A stretch of 48,604 bases of DNA, taken from JAWUWD01 sp034112085 (GTDB lineage Bacteria > Bacteroidota > Bacteroidia > Cytophagales > Cyclobacteriaceae). The position numbers and the translations under genes were made by a program. The notes below the pieces were generated by a model. It saw only the letters and a list, made by a program, of their open reading frames with translations. It was not told the DNA's origin and did not search any database. Of this stretch, positions 1 to 9,667 are shown one piece after another; position 1 is the first letter of the stretch; every line of letters starts with the position of its first letter. The stretch is from the NCBI GenBank assembly GCA_034112085.1, contig JAWUWD010000114.1:1-48604 (forward strand), in the 5' to 3' direction.

Positions 1-1
1 T

Positions 2-571
2 GGAACTGGATTTGAAAATGTAGCCAGAGGTATCAGGAATACAGTTGGATTCACATGGCATCCTACTACTAAGGAAATGTGGTTCACCGATAATGGTCGC
101 GATATGATGGGTGACAACTTCCCTCCTTGTGAATTGAACGTTATCACCACAAAAAGTCAACATTTTGGTTATCCCTATTGTCATGGAGATGACTTTTCAG
201 ATCCCGAATTTGGAAGCAAATTTTCTTGTTCTGACTTTGAGAAGCCTGCTTGGGAATTCAAAGCACATGTTGCACCATTAGGGCTGAAATTCTACACAGG
301 GTCTATGTTCCCACAAGACTATCAAGGGGATCTAATAGTTGCTCAACATGGTTCTTGGAATCGATCTAGAAAAGTGGGCTATAAATTAATGAGAGTTAAA
401 ATAGAACGGAATAGAGCAGTCAGTTCAGAAGTATTCATAGAAGGTTGGCTAAACCAAGAAAAGCAAACAGCTTCTGGAAGACCGGTGGATGTCCTAGTTC
501 TTGATGATGGTTCACTCTTGGTCTCGGATGACTATGCTGGGAAGGTCTATCGAATTACTTATGATAATTAA
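2..571 (+). CDS. Sorbosone dehydrogenase-like (PQQ-type beta-propeller) protein, 3' part
   Basis: The reading frame is open from the first bases of the window, so this is the C-terminal end of a longer gene whose start lies upstream. The visible part encodes GIRNTVGFTWHP, then WFTDNGRDMMGDNFPPCELN, and ends in VLVLDDGSLLVSDDYAGKVYRI. These are hallmark stretches of the glucose/sorbosone dehydrogenase (YliI/Asd-like) six-bladed propeller family, whose members oxidise sugars or aldehydes with PQQ, usually in the periplasm. Cofactor and substrate cannot be judged from the fragment. The stop codon overlaps the left arm of a strong terminator hairpin, so this is the last gene of its transcript. 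Confidence 0.85.
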   Translation, partial: GTGFENVARGIRNTVGFTWHPTTKEMWFTDNGRDMMGDNFPPCELNVITTKSQHFGYPYCHGDDFSDPEFGSKFSCSDFEKPAWEFKAHVAPLGLKFYTGSMFPQDYQGDLIVAQHGSWNRSRKVGYKLMRVKIERNRAVSSEVFIEGWLNQEKQTASGRPVDVLVLDDGSLLVSDDYAGKVYRITYDN

Positions 572-614
572 AAAGAGCTGTCATTTCTGGTAATCAGAAA
601 TGACAGCTCTTTTT
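570..614. terminator. Bidirectional intrinsic terminator
   Basis: A perfect 20-base stem (570-589 pairing with 595-614) has a 5-base loop. It begins with five A and ends with five T, so it gives a U-tract in both directions. It sits between two convergent genes (sorbosone dehydrogenase-like on plus, amidohydrolase on minus) and would end both transcripts. Confidence 0.9.
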
Positions 615-635
615 AATTATTTAATTTAACAAATT

Positions 636-3600
636 CTAATTCTCTCCAATCCCACAGCTACATTTTGGTGTAGTGAATGAATGAGTCGATTGCTGGTAAG
701 TGAACTTGCTACTGAACTTGTCATTTTCCCAATAAAACGGCAATCTCTTCTTATCGTAATTACCTACTTCGTTCATTGTATTGGCATCATACAGACGTCC
801 ATTGATTATTGTATATATTATTGATTCAGTATTTCTAATTTCATCCAAAGGATTCTTATCCATTACCACAAAGTCAGCCAACTTACCAGCTTCCAAAGAA
901 CCAATTTGTTTATCCAACCCAAGATATTCTGCTCCATTGAGTGTTGCAGATCTGATAGCCTCCAAATTAGTCATCCCTCCTTGGGCCAGCATCCATGTCT
1001 CCCAATGAGCTCCAAGTCCTTGTAGCTGACCGTGAGCTCCTACATTGACTTTCACACCTGCATCTGTCAGCGCCTTGCATGTTTGTGAAGAGAGGATATG
1101 TCCATTATCATATTCCTCTTGGGGAATCATTGTTCTGTGTCTAGATCGGGAATCAATAATACTTCTTGGTGTGAAGGTCAATAGCTTTTCATTTTCCCAA
1201 ACATTGGTATTCTGATACCAATAATACTCTCCAGTAATACTCGCATAGTTTACAATCAATGTTGGCGTATATCCAGTATTACTATTCTTCCACACTTCTG
1301 TTACATCTTTGTACAATGGATAAACTGGCACATTATGCTCGACCCCAGTATGTCCATCAAGTATCATCGTCATATTGGCAAAAAAGGTCGAACCACCTTC
1401 AGGCACTACCAGTATGTTTTGTTCTCTAGCGGCAGTGACTATTTGCTGACGCTGCTCCCTTCGTGGTTGATTGTAACTCTTTACAGAGAATGCACCAAAT
1501 GCCTTTGTTCTTCTGATCGCAGATCGTGCATCATCTAAGTTGTTCACTACAGCTTTAAAATCACCATCAGCACCATAGAGTATCATTCCAGTTGAATATA
1601 GTCTTGGCCCAACAACTTGACCTGATTTGATCATTTCAGCAGAATTAAAAATCGCTTCAGTATTCGCTGATGGATCATGAGAAGTGGTGACACCATAAGC
1701 TAAGTTCGCCATAAAAGCCCAGTTTTGCTGAGGAAGAATACCATACCTAAACCCTCTTACATGCGCATGAACATCTACTATTCCTGGCATGATTGTTTTC
1801 CCTTTGACATCAATAACTTTCGCTCCTTTAGGGATCGCTACTACACCACTTCTGCCAATAGCAGCGATCTTATTGTCTTTCACTATGATCACACCGCCTT
1901 CGATCACTTCATCACCATTCATAGTGATAAGTCTAGCTCCTGTGAATGCCAGCTCTCCTTTCGGCTTATCACTAGCTACAGATAAGTTGATCTTGACACC
2001 TACAGTATCCATTGATAGCGTACTGTCCGGCTTATTATCAATAAAACCAAACCTATTGTTAATATCTGTTTTGAAATACTCATCACCAAGTGTCCAACGA
2101 ATCTGTTTGCTATCTCCTGACCAGTGTAAGTTGATCCCTGCATCCTTAGCGACCTGTGCTACAGGTATTGCCTTAGTCTTTGCATTTAAGTTTAGGGTCT
2201 TACCGTTGAGGTTCATTGGAGCAATATATACTTTGAATAACTCCATGAATGCAATCCACTTATTATCTGGGCTTGGAATGAAGAAGTTAGCATGATCTCC
2301 TTTATAGTGTGTTTTGGCATCTTCACCATTTAGATTTACACTTCGATACTCTTTATTCAGGCTACCAAAGAAATATCCTCCCGTTTGATAAAATATTCTC
2401 TTTCCGTCAGCCGAATACCTAGGAAATCCTCCGGACTCTATAAGCATGCTCATCTTCCCGCCTCCTGCCGAAATGGTATATATGCCAGACTTTTTGGAGT
2501 AATCAAACCCTTGATCAGAATTTCCTGATTCCTTTTGAAATACAATCGTCTTACCATCAGGTGAAAATTGTGGAGTTCTAAAAATTCCCATTTCTGATGA
2601 TATTTTTAGGCTCTTGTTAGATTTGATATTCAAAGTATGTATCACCCCTAAATTCACATCGCTCCATGACACATATACGAGAGAACGGCCATCTTTAGAA
2701 AAGGCAGGCTCGTACTCAAAGTCTGTACTTTTCGTTAAGCGTTTTGGCTTTCCATTTGGCATTGACTTACTATATAAATACCCAGCCGAATGAAAGACTA
2801 ATACTTTACCATCAGGAGATGTAACTGCATTTCGAATCGCTTTTGATGTGAAATTTTCTTCAAAAGCCTTGTTCTCAAATTTGAGGGCGTTCGCTATTTT
2901 ATGTTTTGCCTTTGCAGAAAATGGTATAATCTCTGAAGTAGCATCGGCTACGTTTATCTTTCTGATTTTTCCTTTAGCGTATATTACAATTTGCTGGTCA
3001 TCAGGCGTCCAAGCATATCCAGTATAAGGTCCAAATATTGCCCAAGCTTCTTGTTGATCTTTAGTGAGGTCATCATAAATTGCCCATTCTTCGCCAGATC
3101 TTAGGTCATGAATAAAAAGAGCCGTCTTGGTACGAACACGTTTGACGAAAGCCATATAATTTCCATCATGTGAAACTTGAGGGCGGATAGCACCTCCTGG
3201 ACCTCCAGTTACTCGCGTTGTCTTTCCTGTTTCTCTATCGTATCTATTGATCGCATATATTTGGCTATTTGGATCCTTGTTGTATTGAAAGGAGCCCCCT
3301 GGATATACATCTTCGCTATAGTAGATGTATCTACCATCAGGAGATACATTAGGTTCTCCTACATCTTGTTGATCGTTTTTACGCTTTGTGATCTGTTCTC
3401 CTGTACCACCTGAAGTGTGATAAATCCATATCTCACCCGCTCCTAGTGATCGTTGAGATGTGAAATGTTTCTTCGCTACGAGATAATCTCCTTCTGGCAT
3501 CCAAGTAGCATTATTGAGCAGTCTAAAGCTTTCTTTGGTAACTTGTTTAGCATCAGATCCATCTCGGTTCATTACCCAAATATTATCCCCACCACCTGCA

Positions 3601-3908
3601 TCACTGGTAAATGAAATTTGAGTTCCATCAGGGCTAAACCTAGGCTGTACTTCAAAGGCATGTCCTTGGCGCAATACTTTTGCAGATCCGCCTCCGATTG
3701 GCATAATGTATATATCACCCATCATATCAAAGACTATCTCTTTACCATCAGAGCTTACATCAAGACTCATCCAAGTCCCTTCATCTGTAGTATATTCTAT
3801 TTCTTTAAAATCTCCCGGAGGAGTATTAGTATCCCAAGTTTTTTTATCCTGAGCTAGTAAAGTCCATGAACATACAAGTGCGATTGTGAGTGATAATATT
3901 TGTTTCAT
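636..3908 (-). CDS. Exported PD40 beta-propeller / amidohydrolase fusion protein
   Basis: This is a 1090-residue protein with an N-terminal signal peptide (MKQILSLTIALVCSWTLLAQ). Residues about 45-620 carry repeated TolB/PD40-type blades (motifs such as FSPDGTQISFTSDA and VSPDGRYIYYSED). Residues about 655-1070 form an amidohydrolase domain: an urease-like beta entry strand, GIVDVHAHVRG near residue 713 with the HxH metal pair, a further GVEHN, and the terminal SLEAGKLADFVVMDKNPL typical of the superfamily. Such fusions are common in Bacteroidota and are presumed periplasmic or surface hydrolases, perhaps dipeptidase or imidazolonepropionase-like; the substrate is unknown. It is transcribed alone, convergent with the upstream gene, and ends at the shared terminator. 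No defects were seen. Confidence 0.92.
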   Translation of the reverse strand: MKQILSLTIALVCSWTLLAQDKKTWDTNTPPGDFKEIEYTTDEGTWMSLDVSSDGKEIVFDMMGDIYIMPIGGGSAKVLRQGHAFEVQPRFSPDGTQISFTSDAGGGDNIWVMNRDGSDAKQVTKESFRLLNNATWMPEGDYLVAKKHFTSQRSLGAGEIWIYHTSGGTGEQITKRKNDQQDVGEPNVSPDGRYIYYSEDVYPGGSFQYNKDPNSQIYAINRYDRETGKTTRVTGGPGGAIRPQVSHDGNYMAFVKRVRTKTALFIHDLRSGEEWAIYDDLTKDQQEAWAIFGPYTGYAWTPDDQQIVIYAKGKIRKINVADATSEIIPFSAKAKHKIANALKFENKAFEENFTSKAIRNAVTSPDGKVLVFHSAGYLYSKSMPNGKPKRLTKSTDFEYEPAFSKDGRSLVYVSWSDVNLGVIHTLNIKSNKSLKISSEMGIFRTPQFSPDGKTIVFQKESGNSDQGFDYSKKSGIYTISAGGGKMSMLIESGGFPRYSADGKRIFYQTGGYFFGSLNKEYRSVNLNGEDAKTHYKGDHANFFIPSPDNKWIAFMELFKVYIAPMNLNGKTLNLNAKTKAIPVAQVAKDAGINLHWSGDSKQIRWTLGDEYFKTDINNRFGFIDNKPDSTLSMDTVGVKINLSVASDKPKGELAFTGARLITMNGDEVIEGGVIIVKDNKIAAIGRSGVVAIPKGAKVIDVKGKTIMPGIVDVHAHVRGFRYGILPQQNWAFMANLAYGVTTSHDPSANTEAIFNSAEMIKSGQVVGPRLYSTGMILYGADGDFKAVVNNLDDARSAIRRTKAFGAFSVKSYNQPRREQRQQIVTAAREQNILVVPEGGSTFFANMTMILDGHTGVEHNVPVYPLYKDVTEVWKNSNTGYTPTLIVNYASITGEYYWYQNTNVWENEKLLTFTPRSIIDSRSRHRTMIPQEEYDNGHILSSQTCKALTDAGVKVNVGAHGQLQGLGAHWETWMLAQGGMTNLEAIRSATLNGAEYLGLDKQIGSLEAGKLADFVVMDKNPLDEIRNTESIIYTIINGRLYDANTMNEVGNYDKKRLPFYWENDKFSSKFTYQQSTHSFTTPKCSCGIGEN

Positions 3909-4018
3909 TTAATTTTTGATTTCGATTGAACAGGAAGGTAATAAAATCAATGCTAGCATCGCAATCGAATTAAGAACCATTTCCGCGTTTAGCAAGTTGT
4001 TGTTATATTGACAATAAC

Positions 4019-4918
4019 ATGATCAAAATTATAAGATATTGGATTATAAAAACAATTGGTATATCGAAAGGTGAGGCGAACGCTCTTATCATATTAGCCC
4101 CTGTCTTACTGACAATCATAATTTTACCAAGGTACTTTCACAGATACTATACTTCCACTTACTCCAATCAGCTCAGTGATCAACTCATATTGGATAGCCT
4201 TGTGGCTCAAATAGAATCAAATAAAAAAAAAGCTGAAGCACCAACAGGAATTATTCATTACAAAAAATTTGACCCTAATACAGCTTCATTTGATTTATTA
4301 AAGTCAAATGGCATTCCGGTCCATCTAGCGCAAAGAATTATTAGCTATAGAGAGAAAGGAGGTCAATTTCGAAAGAAAGAAGACCTTATAAAAATTTATG
4401 GTATGAATGACGAGTTGTACGCTACACTTTCTCCACATATCAGCATTCCACCAACTAAAACTTATGTAAAGACAAAGCCCTCCAATCATGAATTCAAGAA
4501 AAAGCACATTATCACCGCATTTGATATTAATACTGCAGATACCTCTGCCTTTAAACAAATAAGAGGCGTAGGCACCACACTGTCCAATAGAATTGTAAAA
4601 TTCAGAGACCAACTAGGTGGGTTTATCAGCACCAATCAATTGAATCAAGTATATGGTCTCGAACCAGAAGTGATTGATTCTATACTTTCCTATGGAAGTA
4701 TCTCAAGCGACTTTACTCCAATGCAAGTCAATATAAATACGGACACTATTCGTCACCTTTCTCAACATCCATTTATTAACTATCGTTTAGCAAAAGCCGT
4801 TGTCAACTATAGGAGACAGCATGGGAAATTCAAAGAGCTAGATCAACTTAAGAAAATTCATCTACTCGATGACAGTACTTACAATAAGATTCAACCTTAT
4901 TTGATAATTGGAAAATAG
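4019..4918 (+). CDS. Membrane-anchored helix-hairpin-helix (ComEA-like) protein
   Basis: This 299-residue protein has one N-terminal membrane segment (about residues 22-38, ALIILAPVLLTIIILP) followed by three helix-hairpin-helix units. The first is at about 95-140 (NGIPVHLAQRIISYREKGGQF), the second at about 175-225 (RGVGTTLSNRIVKFRDQLGGF), and the third at about 245-297 (HPFINYRLAKAVVNYRRQHGKF). ComEA-type HhH units bind DNA without sequence specificity, and in competent bacteria they take up DNA in the periplasm. In Bacteroidota this architecture is widespread but untested, so a role in DNA uptake is inference. The gene starts 110 bases from the divergent amidohydrolase gene and is followed after 58 bases by a large helicase gene on the same strand. 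Confidence 0.85.
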   Translation: MIKIIRYWIIKTIGISKGEANALIILAPVLLTIIILPRYFHRYYTSTYSNQLSDQLILDSLVAQIESNKKKAEAPTGIIHYKKFDPNTASFDLLKSNGIPVHLAQRIISYREKGGQFRKKEDLIKIYGMNDELYATLSPHISIPPTKTYVKTKPSNHEFKKKHIITAFDINTADTSAFKQIRGVGTTLSNRIVKFRDQLGGFISTNQLNQVYGLEPEVIDSILSYGSISSDFTPMQVNINTDTIRHLSQHPFINYRLAKAVVNYRRQHGKFKELDQLKKIHLLDDSTYNKIQPYLIIGK

Positions 4919-4976
4919 CTTCTTTTTCAGATCACCTCCCCTATTTCTTGCAAAATATGAGTATAATTACTAATCA

Positions 4977-7900
4977 ATGCAAAAGACCCTCAAGTCATAT
5001 TTAAAGCGACTAACCAACCTTACTGGAAACAATCGTTCTTTGCTATTACTAAGATTACTTAGTGGGCAATTTGTTGATCTGCATGACTTCAATCACCTAA
5101 GTGGCAACACTTCATTTTCATTAGTCGAGGCATTGATTGGCAATAAGTCAAAAATAAAACTCTGTGATGAAGTAGACTCTCGAGATGAGGATGTCAATAT
5201 TATTAGTAAGCAACTTAAGCGTCTACGGAGGATAGAGAAATTGATATATGAAGAACGTGGAGCCAAGGATCTTTATGTAGGGTGGCCTTTCGTAAGTGGA
5301 AAGTTTAATGATGATACACTTGTGCGTTGTCCTCTCCTATTCTTCCCAGTAGAGCTGTCATTAGAAACTGGAGAGTGGCTGCTCAAAACACGTAAAGATG
5401 TCAACATCACTTTCAACAAAACCTTCCTACTGGCCTATGGACATTTTAACAATGTGTCGATTAGCGATGATCTGTTAGAAAAAGTAATTGAAGAATTTGA
5501 TACTGATAGTACGGTCTTTCGCACTTCACTTTATCAAGAACTCAAAGAGAGTAACATTGAAATAAATTTTAATCAGGAGAATTTTGGTGATCAACTACAT
5601 TCCTTTGACAGCTACAAAAAGAAAGATTTTGAAGATGAACAGCGAACAGGAGAATTAAAATTATTTCCTGAGGCCGTTTTAGGAATTTTCCCACAGTCAG
5701 GCTCACATCTCGTTCCAGACTATAATCAATTAATAGAGGAGAATTCTTTCGAATCAATGGAAGAATTTTTCGAACAGAAAGTAACAGATAACACTCCTGA
5801 ACTTTCTGGGATCAATCATTATGCCTTTCTCAATCAAGTGAAAGAAGAGCGGATATTCACTCCATTCAAAATGGATGCTTATCAGGAGAATGCATTGAAG
5901 GCAGTAAAGCTTGGCAACTCTATCGTCATACAAGGACCACCAGGGACTGGAAAGTCTCAGCTCATCTCTAATATCATCAGCGATGGGATAGCTACTGGGA
6001 AGAAGATACTGATGGTATGTCAGAAGAAAGCTGCACTAGACGTAGTTCACAATCGACTAAAGGATAAAGGATTGGGGAATTTTCTCGGACTTGTACATGA
6101 CTTCAAAAATGATCGAAAAGAAGTCTATGAAAAAATAGCTGGGCAGATAGAAAAACTTCCTGATTACAAACAAAAAAACAGCACCTTAGACGCCATACAG
6201 ATAGAGAGAAGCTTCTTGCAAAACAGTAGGAAGATTGATCAAATGACAGAGGAGTTGGAGGAATTCAAAGAGGCCTTATATGATCAAAAAGAGTGCGGAT
6301 TGTCCGTCAAGGAATTGTACTTGACATGCAATCTTGACGAACCCAACATTAGCCTTGTCCAAGAGTACAGACCTTTCAAGCTAGATCAACTTAATGAGTT
6401 TATCCAAAAGCTCAAGTACTATATTGGGTACGCCCAAAAATTCAATCAATACGATCATCCATTTTATAATCGAAATAGCTTTAGGGACTTTTCTCTTTCA
6501 GATCTAAAGTGTATGCAAGATCTACTGGATGAGATTCCACAGTTTCAGCAGACTCTTGAGGACAGAGTAGAAGAAATAACCAATGCCAAACTAAAACTTG
6601 ATGATCTTGAGAGTATTCTAAATAAGTCAGATCAAATCAAAGAGATGCTGGGCATTCTGAAAAATCCCGCGATCTACAGTTATTTCCAGCACATCGTCAA
6701 GTATAAGGATAGCGAAACCGATATGCTTTGGCTATCGAATACTGAGCGAGTATTGATGGAGTGCTACAAAGGTATCGGTCCCGAACTGAGCTTAAAGATC
6801 GATGAACTGGGTAAGTTCCAAGAAGTCTTACAAAAAAGTATACAGTCTAGAAAAGGGCTCATTAAGCTCATCAAGTGGGAGCTTTTCTCGAAAGACAAAT
6901 ACCTCATTAAACGTGTTCTCGTTGCTAACAACCTCAAAAGCAATAAGGAGGGGTTTGAAACAATGGTGGCTATGATCGACAATAGACTCAATCTAGTACA
7001 TAACCTAACCAAATTAAAACAACAAGGATGGTTAGGGGAATTGCCAGACACATTAGAAAAGGGGCAAATCCAAAACTGGTTCCATGGCCAGCGACTAGCT
7101 CTAAAAGCAAAACTTATCTATAAATCTCTCAGAGGTATTCATGAACATTTCAATATCCAGGCACTTACTTATGAAGTTATAGAAGATTCATTTGACAAAA
7201 TATACAAAGAGATCAAATCGATACCTGACATGAAATTTCAGTGGATGAAATATTACACTGAAAATCAAATCAAGCATATTCTTCAAAACCCTGATTATTT
7301 AAAGAAAGTAAAACGGTCGTTGCAAAAGGATTTTGATGCACTCTGTGAGTTTGACAAACTGCTCTTTACTTTCAGTTCGACCGAAACTGCTGTAGTAGAA
7401 AAACTTATTGACTTTGAGGTCAACAACAGTGAGCATGATGTCATTTCATTATTTCAAAACAGCATAAGACTCGCCTGGATCGAGCACATTGAAAAAAAGT
7501 ATCCTGTATTGCGTACAGTAAGTTCACAAAAAATCCATCAAGTAGAACAAGAATTACAAGAAGCTGTCAGCGAAAAAATGAATGCGAGTAATGACATCTT
7601 ACTGCAAAAGGCGAGGGAAAGAACTTACGAGCATGTCGAGTATAACCGGCTTAACAACTTAGTAACCTACCGTGATCTAGCTCACCAAGTGAATAAAAAA
7701 AGGCGCATTTGGCCCATTCGAAAACTTGTCGCCAATTATAGTGATGAACTTTTCCAATTAATCCCCTGCTGGATGGCTTCTCCAGAATCGGTTTCTACCA
7801 TTTTTCCAATGAAAGAAATGTTTGATTTAGTGATTTTTGATGAGGCGTCACAATGCTTCACGGAAAAAGGGCTCCCCGCTATGTGCCGTGGTAAGCAAGT

Positions 7901-8999
7901 GGTGATCACCGGAGATAGTAAGCAGTTAAGACCTAATGATCTTTACAGACCGCGCTATGAAGAAGATGCAGATGAGGGAATTGATCTTGAGGTAGAGTCT
8001 TTACTCGAACTAGCGGAGAACTATCTCATGCAAGTAAAACTATTGGGCCACTACCGGAGTGATGCTTTAGAATTGATAGATTTTTCAAATCAACATTTTT
8101 ACAATCATCAGTTAAAACTACTCCCTGACCGAGATGACATCAATAAACATGTCCCAGCCATAACCTATATCAAAGTAGAAGGTTTTTGGGAGAAAAACGC
8201 TAATCTGATTGAGGCTCAAAAAGTCTCGAGGTTGATGCTAGATCAACTCAGGGATCATCCAGAAAAAGAAATCGGAGTAGTCACTTTCAATTCCCGACAA
8301 CAGGAACTTATCAGTGATGTATTTGAGCAAGCTTTGATTGATCAAAAACTTGCTGTACCAAAAAACATCTTCATTAAGAACATTGAGAATGTGCAAGGAG
8401 ATGAAAAGGATATTATCATATTCTCAACAGCATACGCTCCTGACGTCAACGGGAAATTAAATATGCAATTTGGTAGCTTGAACATGGCCAATGGAGAGAA
8501 TAGATTGAATGTTGCGATTACGAGAGCACGTCAGAAGGTGATCATCGTTAGTAGTATCGACCCACAACAACTGAAAGTAGATCAAACCAAAAATCTGGGA
8601 CCAAAACTATTGAAGGAATACTTAAATTATGCTCTGGATGTATCAGAAGGCAGATACAAGCCCTCGATAACTCCGGAAGTCTCATCTAGTAAAAATTGGT
8701 ATCTAAAGAAAAAAATTCTAGAGAACAGTTCTTTTGAAGGTGTTGACTTCTCTACTGAATTGCCTTTTGGAGACATTACCCTCAAAGAGGGCAACGACTT
8801 TTTAGGGGTGATCCTGACTGACGATGATTTGTATTACCAAAACCCCTCCATGAAGGATGCGCATGCATATTCTCGATTTTCTCTCAGTAATAAAAATTGG
8901 AAATTTAAAGGTATCTTCAGTCGAGAATATTGGAGTAATAAGTCTGATGTAGAAGAATCAATAAATCGATTCATTATGCATCATAAGAAAGGCAATTGA
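4977..8999 (+). CDS. Large superfamily 1 (Upf1-like, DUF4011-type) helicase
   Basis: This is a 1340-residue protein. The Walker A GPPGTGKS lies at residues 320-327. The Walker B DEAS is near 955-958, about 630 residues later, so the helicase core is split by a long, partly coiled-coil insert. Motif III GDSKQLRP, motif IV-like GHYRSD, motif V NVQGDEKDIIIFS and motif VI NVAITRARQKVIIV follow in order as in AAA_11/AAA_12 proteins. The last ~100 residues (LYYQNPSMKDAHAYSRFSL, then NWKFKGIFSREYWSN) resemble the Vsr-like MTES_1575 nuclease that ends many DUF4011 helicases, but the usual acidic catalytic residues are not obvious. ATP-dependent action on DNA or RNA is likely. Related proteins occur in anti-phage loci, but no defence partner is adjacent here. 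Confidence 0.85.
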   Translation: MQKTLKSYLKRLTNLTGNNRSLLLLRLLSGQFVDLHDFNHLSGNTSFSLVEALIGNKSKIKLCDEVDSRDEDVNIISKQLKRLRRIEKLIYEERGAKDLYVGWPFVSGKFNDDTLVRCPLLFFPVELSLETGEWLLKTRKDVNITFNKTFLLAYGHFNNVSISDDLLEKVIEEFDTDSTVFRTSLYQELKESNIEINFNQENFGDQLHSFDSYKKKDFEDEQRTGELKLFPEAVLGIFPQSGSHLVPDYNQLIEENSFESMEEFFEQKVTDNTPELSGINHYAFLNQVKEERIFTPFKMDAYQENALKAVKLGNSIVIQGPPGTGKSQLISNIISDGIATGKKILMVCQKKAALDVVHNRLKDKGLGNFLGLVHDFKNDRKEVYEKIAGQIEKLPDYKQKNSTLDAIQIERSFLQNSRKIDQMTEELEEFKEALYDQKECGLSVKELYLTCNLDEPNISLVQEYRPFKLDQLNEFIQKLKYYIGYAQKFNQYDHPFYNRNSFRDFSLSDLKCMQDLLDEIPQFQQTLEDRVEEITNAKLKLDDLESILNKSDQIKEMLGILKNPAIYSYFQHIVKYKDSETDMLWLSNTERVLMECYKGIGPELSLKIDELGKFQEVLQKSIQSRKGLIKLIKWELFSKDKYLIKRVLVANNLKSNKEGFETMVAMIDNRLNLVHNLTKLKQQGWLGELPDTLEKGQIQNWFHGQRLALKAKLIYKSLRGIHEHFNIQALTYEVIEDSFDKIYKEIKSIPDMKFQWMKYYTENQIKHILQNPDYLKKVKRSLQKDFDALCEFDKLLFTFSSTETAVVEKLIDFEVNNSEHDVISLFQNSIRLAWIEHIEKKYPVLRTVSSQKIHQVEQELQEAVSEKMNASNDILLQKARERTYEHVEYNRLNNLVTYRDLAHQVNKKRRIWPIRKLVANYSDELFQLIPCWMASPESVSTIFPMKEMFDLVIFDEASQCFTEKGLPAMCRGKQVVITGDSKQLRPNDLYRPRYEEDADEGIDLEVESLLELAENYLMQVKLLGHYRSDALELIDFSNQHFYNHQLKLLPDRDDINKHVPAITYIKVEGFWEKNANLIEAQKVSRLMLDQLRDHPEKEIGVVTFNSRQQELISDVFEQALIDQKLAVPKNIFIKNIENVQGDEKDIIIFSTAYAPDVNGKLNMQFGSLNMANGENRLNVAITRARQKVIIVSSIDPQQLKVDQTKNLGPKLLKEYLNYALDVSEGRYKPSITPEVSSSKNWYLKKKILENSSFEGVDFSTELPFGDITLKEGNDFLGVILTDDDLYYQNPSMKDAHAYSRFSLSNKNWKFKGIFSREYWSNKSDVEESINRFIMHHKKGN

Positions 9000-9022
9000 T
9001 TATTTAAAGCTTTGAAAGGGTC

Positions 9023-9667
9023 TTAAATCCTCTTCATCAACATCGCCATCTCACTCAAGATCATAGCGGTAGCTCCCCAGACAACGTGGCCTTCAATATC
9101 GAAATATGGGGTGTCTTTAAGGGTAAAATTCCTTGCCTGTATATCCTTTACCTTGTAATTGGCTGCATCCATAAACTCGTCTACTGATACCTCCATAATT
9201 TTTTCCACTTCAAACTCTTCCTTGATAAAGAAAGGACGTTCTGGTAATGTGCCCAATACGGGCAGTACCTTAAAATTGCTTGGAGGGATATACATCTCCG
9301 TCAGAGTTCCTAGGACCTCAACCTCAGTTCGATTAACTCCTACCTCCTCTTCTGCTTCCCTAAGAGCTGTCTCTATTCTTGATTCATGATCCTCATGTTT
9401 CCCCCCTGGCAAACTGATCTGACCACCATGGGCTCCTTTATAGTCATGCCGCTTCGTTAATGGAAGCATCAACTTACCATCCACTGGGTAAAGTAATAAA
9501 AGTACACTACTCAGTTTTGCATTAGGTATTTTGGACAAGTCCATCGGCATAGATCGCCTAATAGAAGGCATCATCAACTCATGAGCCTCTTGACCAGGAA
9601 GATCTTTTATCTCTTCTGATAATTTCGATTTGAATCTCAAAAAATCATCAACCCTGATCATTTGCAA
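9023..9667 (-). CDS. Nudix hydrolase, CoA pyrophosphatase (NudL-like)
   Basis: This is a 214-residue protein. The Nudix box is complete (GGKHEDHESRIETALREAEE followed by EVGV, about residues 90-113). Just before it comes LTKRHDYKGAHGGQISLPGG, matching the CoA-family signature (LLxxR-x5-H-x-GQ-x3-PGG) that separates NudL/PCD1-type enzymes from other Nudix proteins. The predicted reaction is hydrolysis of CoA or its derivatives to 3',5'-ADP and phosphopantetheine in the cytoplasm. The start overlaps the end of the TPR lipoprotein gene by 10 bases, so the two are probably cotranscribed and translationally coupled. It is convergent with the helicase gene, with a 23-base gap. Confidence 0.9.
   Translation of the reverse strand: MQMIRVDDFLRFKSKLSEEIKDLPGQEAHELMMPSIRRSMPMDLSKIPNAKLSSVLLLLYPVDGKLMLPLTKRHDYKGAHGGQISLPGGKHEDHESRIETALREAEEEVGVNRTEVEVLGTLTEMYIPPSNFKVLPVLGTLPERPFFIKEEFEVEKIMEVSVDEFMDAANYKVKDIQARNFTLKDTPYFDIEGHVVWGATAMILSEMAMLMKRI

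Noticed and set aside
636..3908. Plus-strand open frames inside the amidohydrolase gene
   Set aside because: They overlap a clearly coding minus-strand gene and show no domain sense.
4977..8999. Complete anti-phage defence island around the helicase
   Set aside because: Neighbours are an HhH protein and a Nudix hydrolase; no nuclease, methylase, toxin or integrase partner is present.
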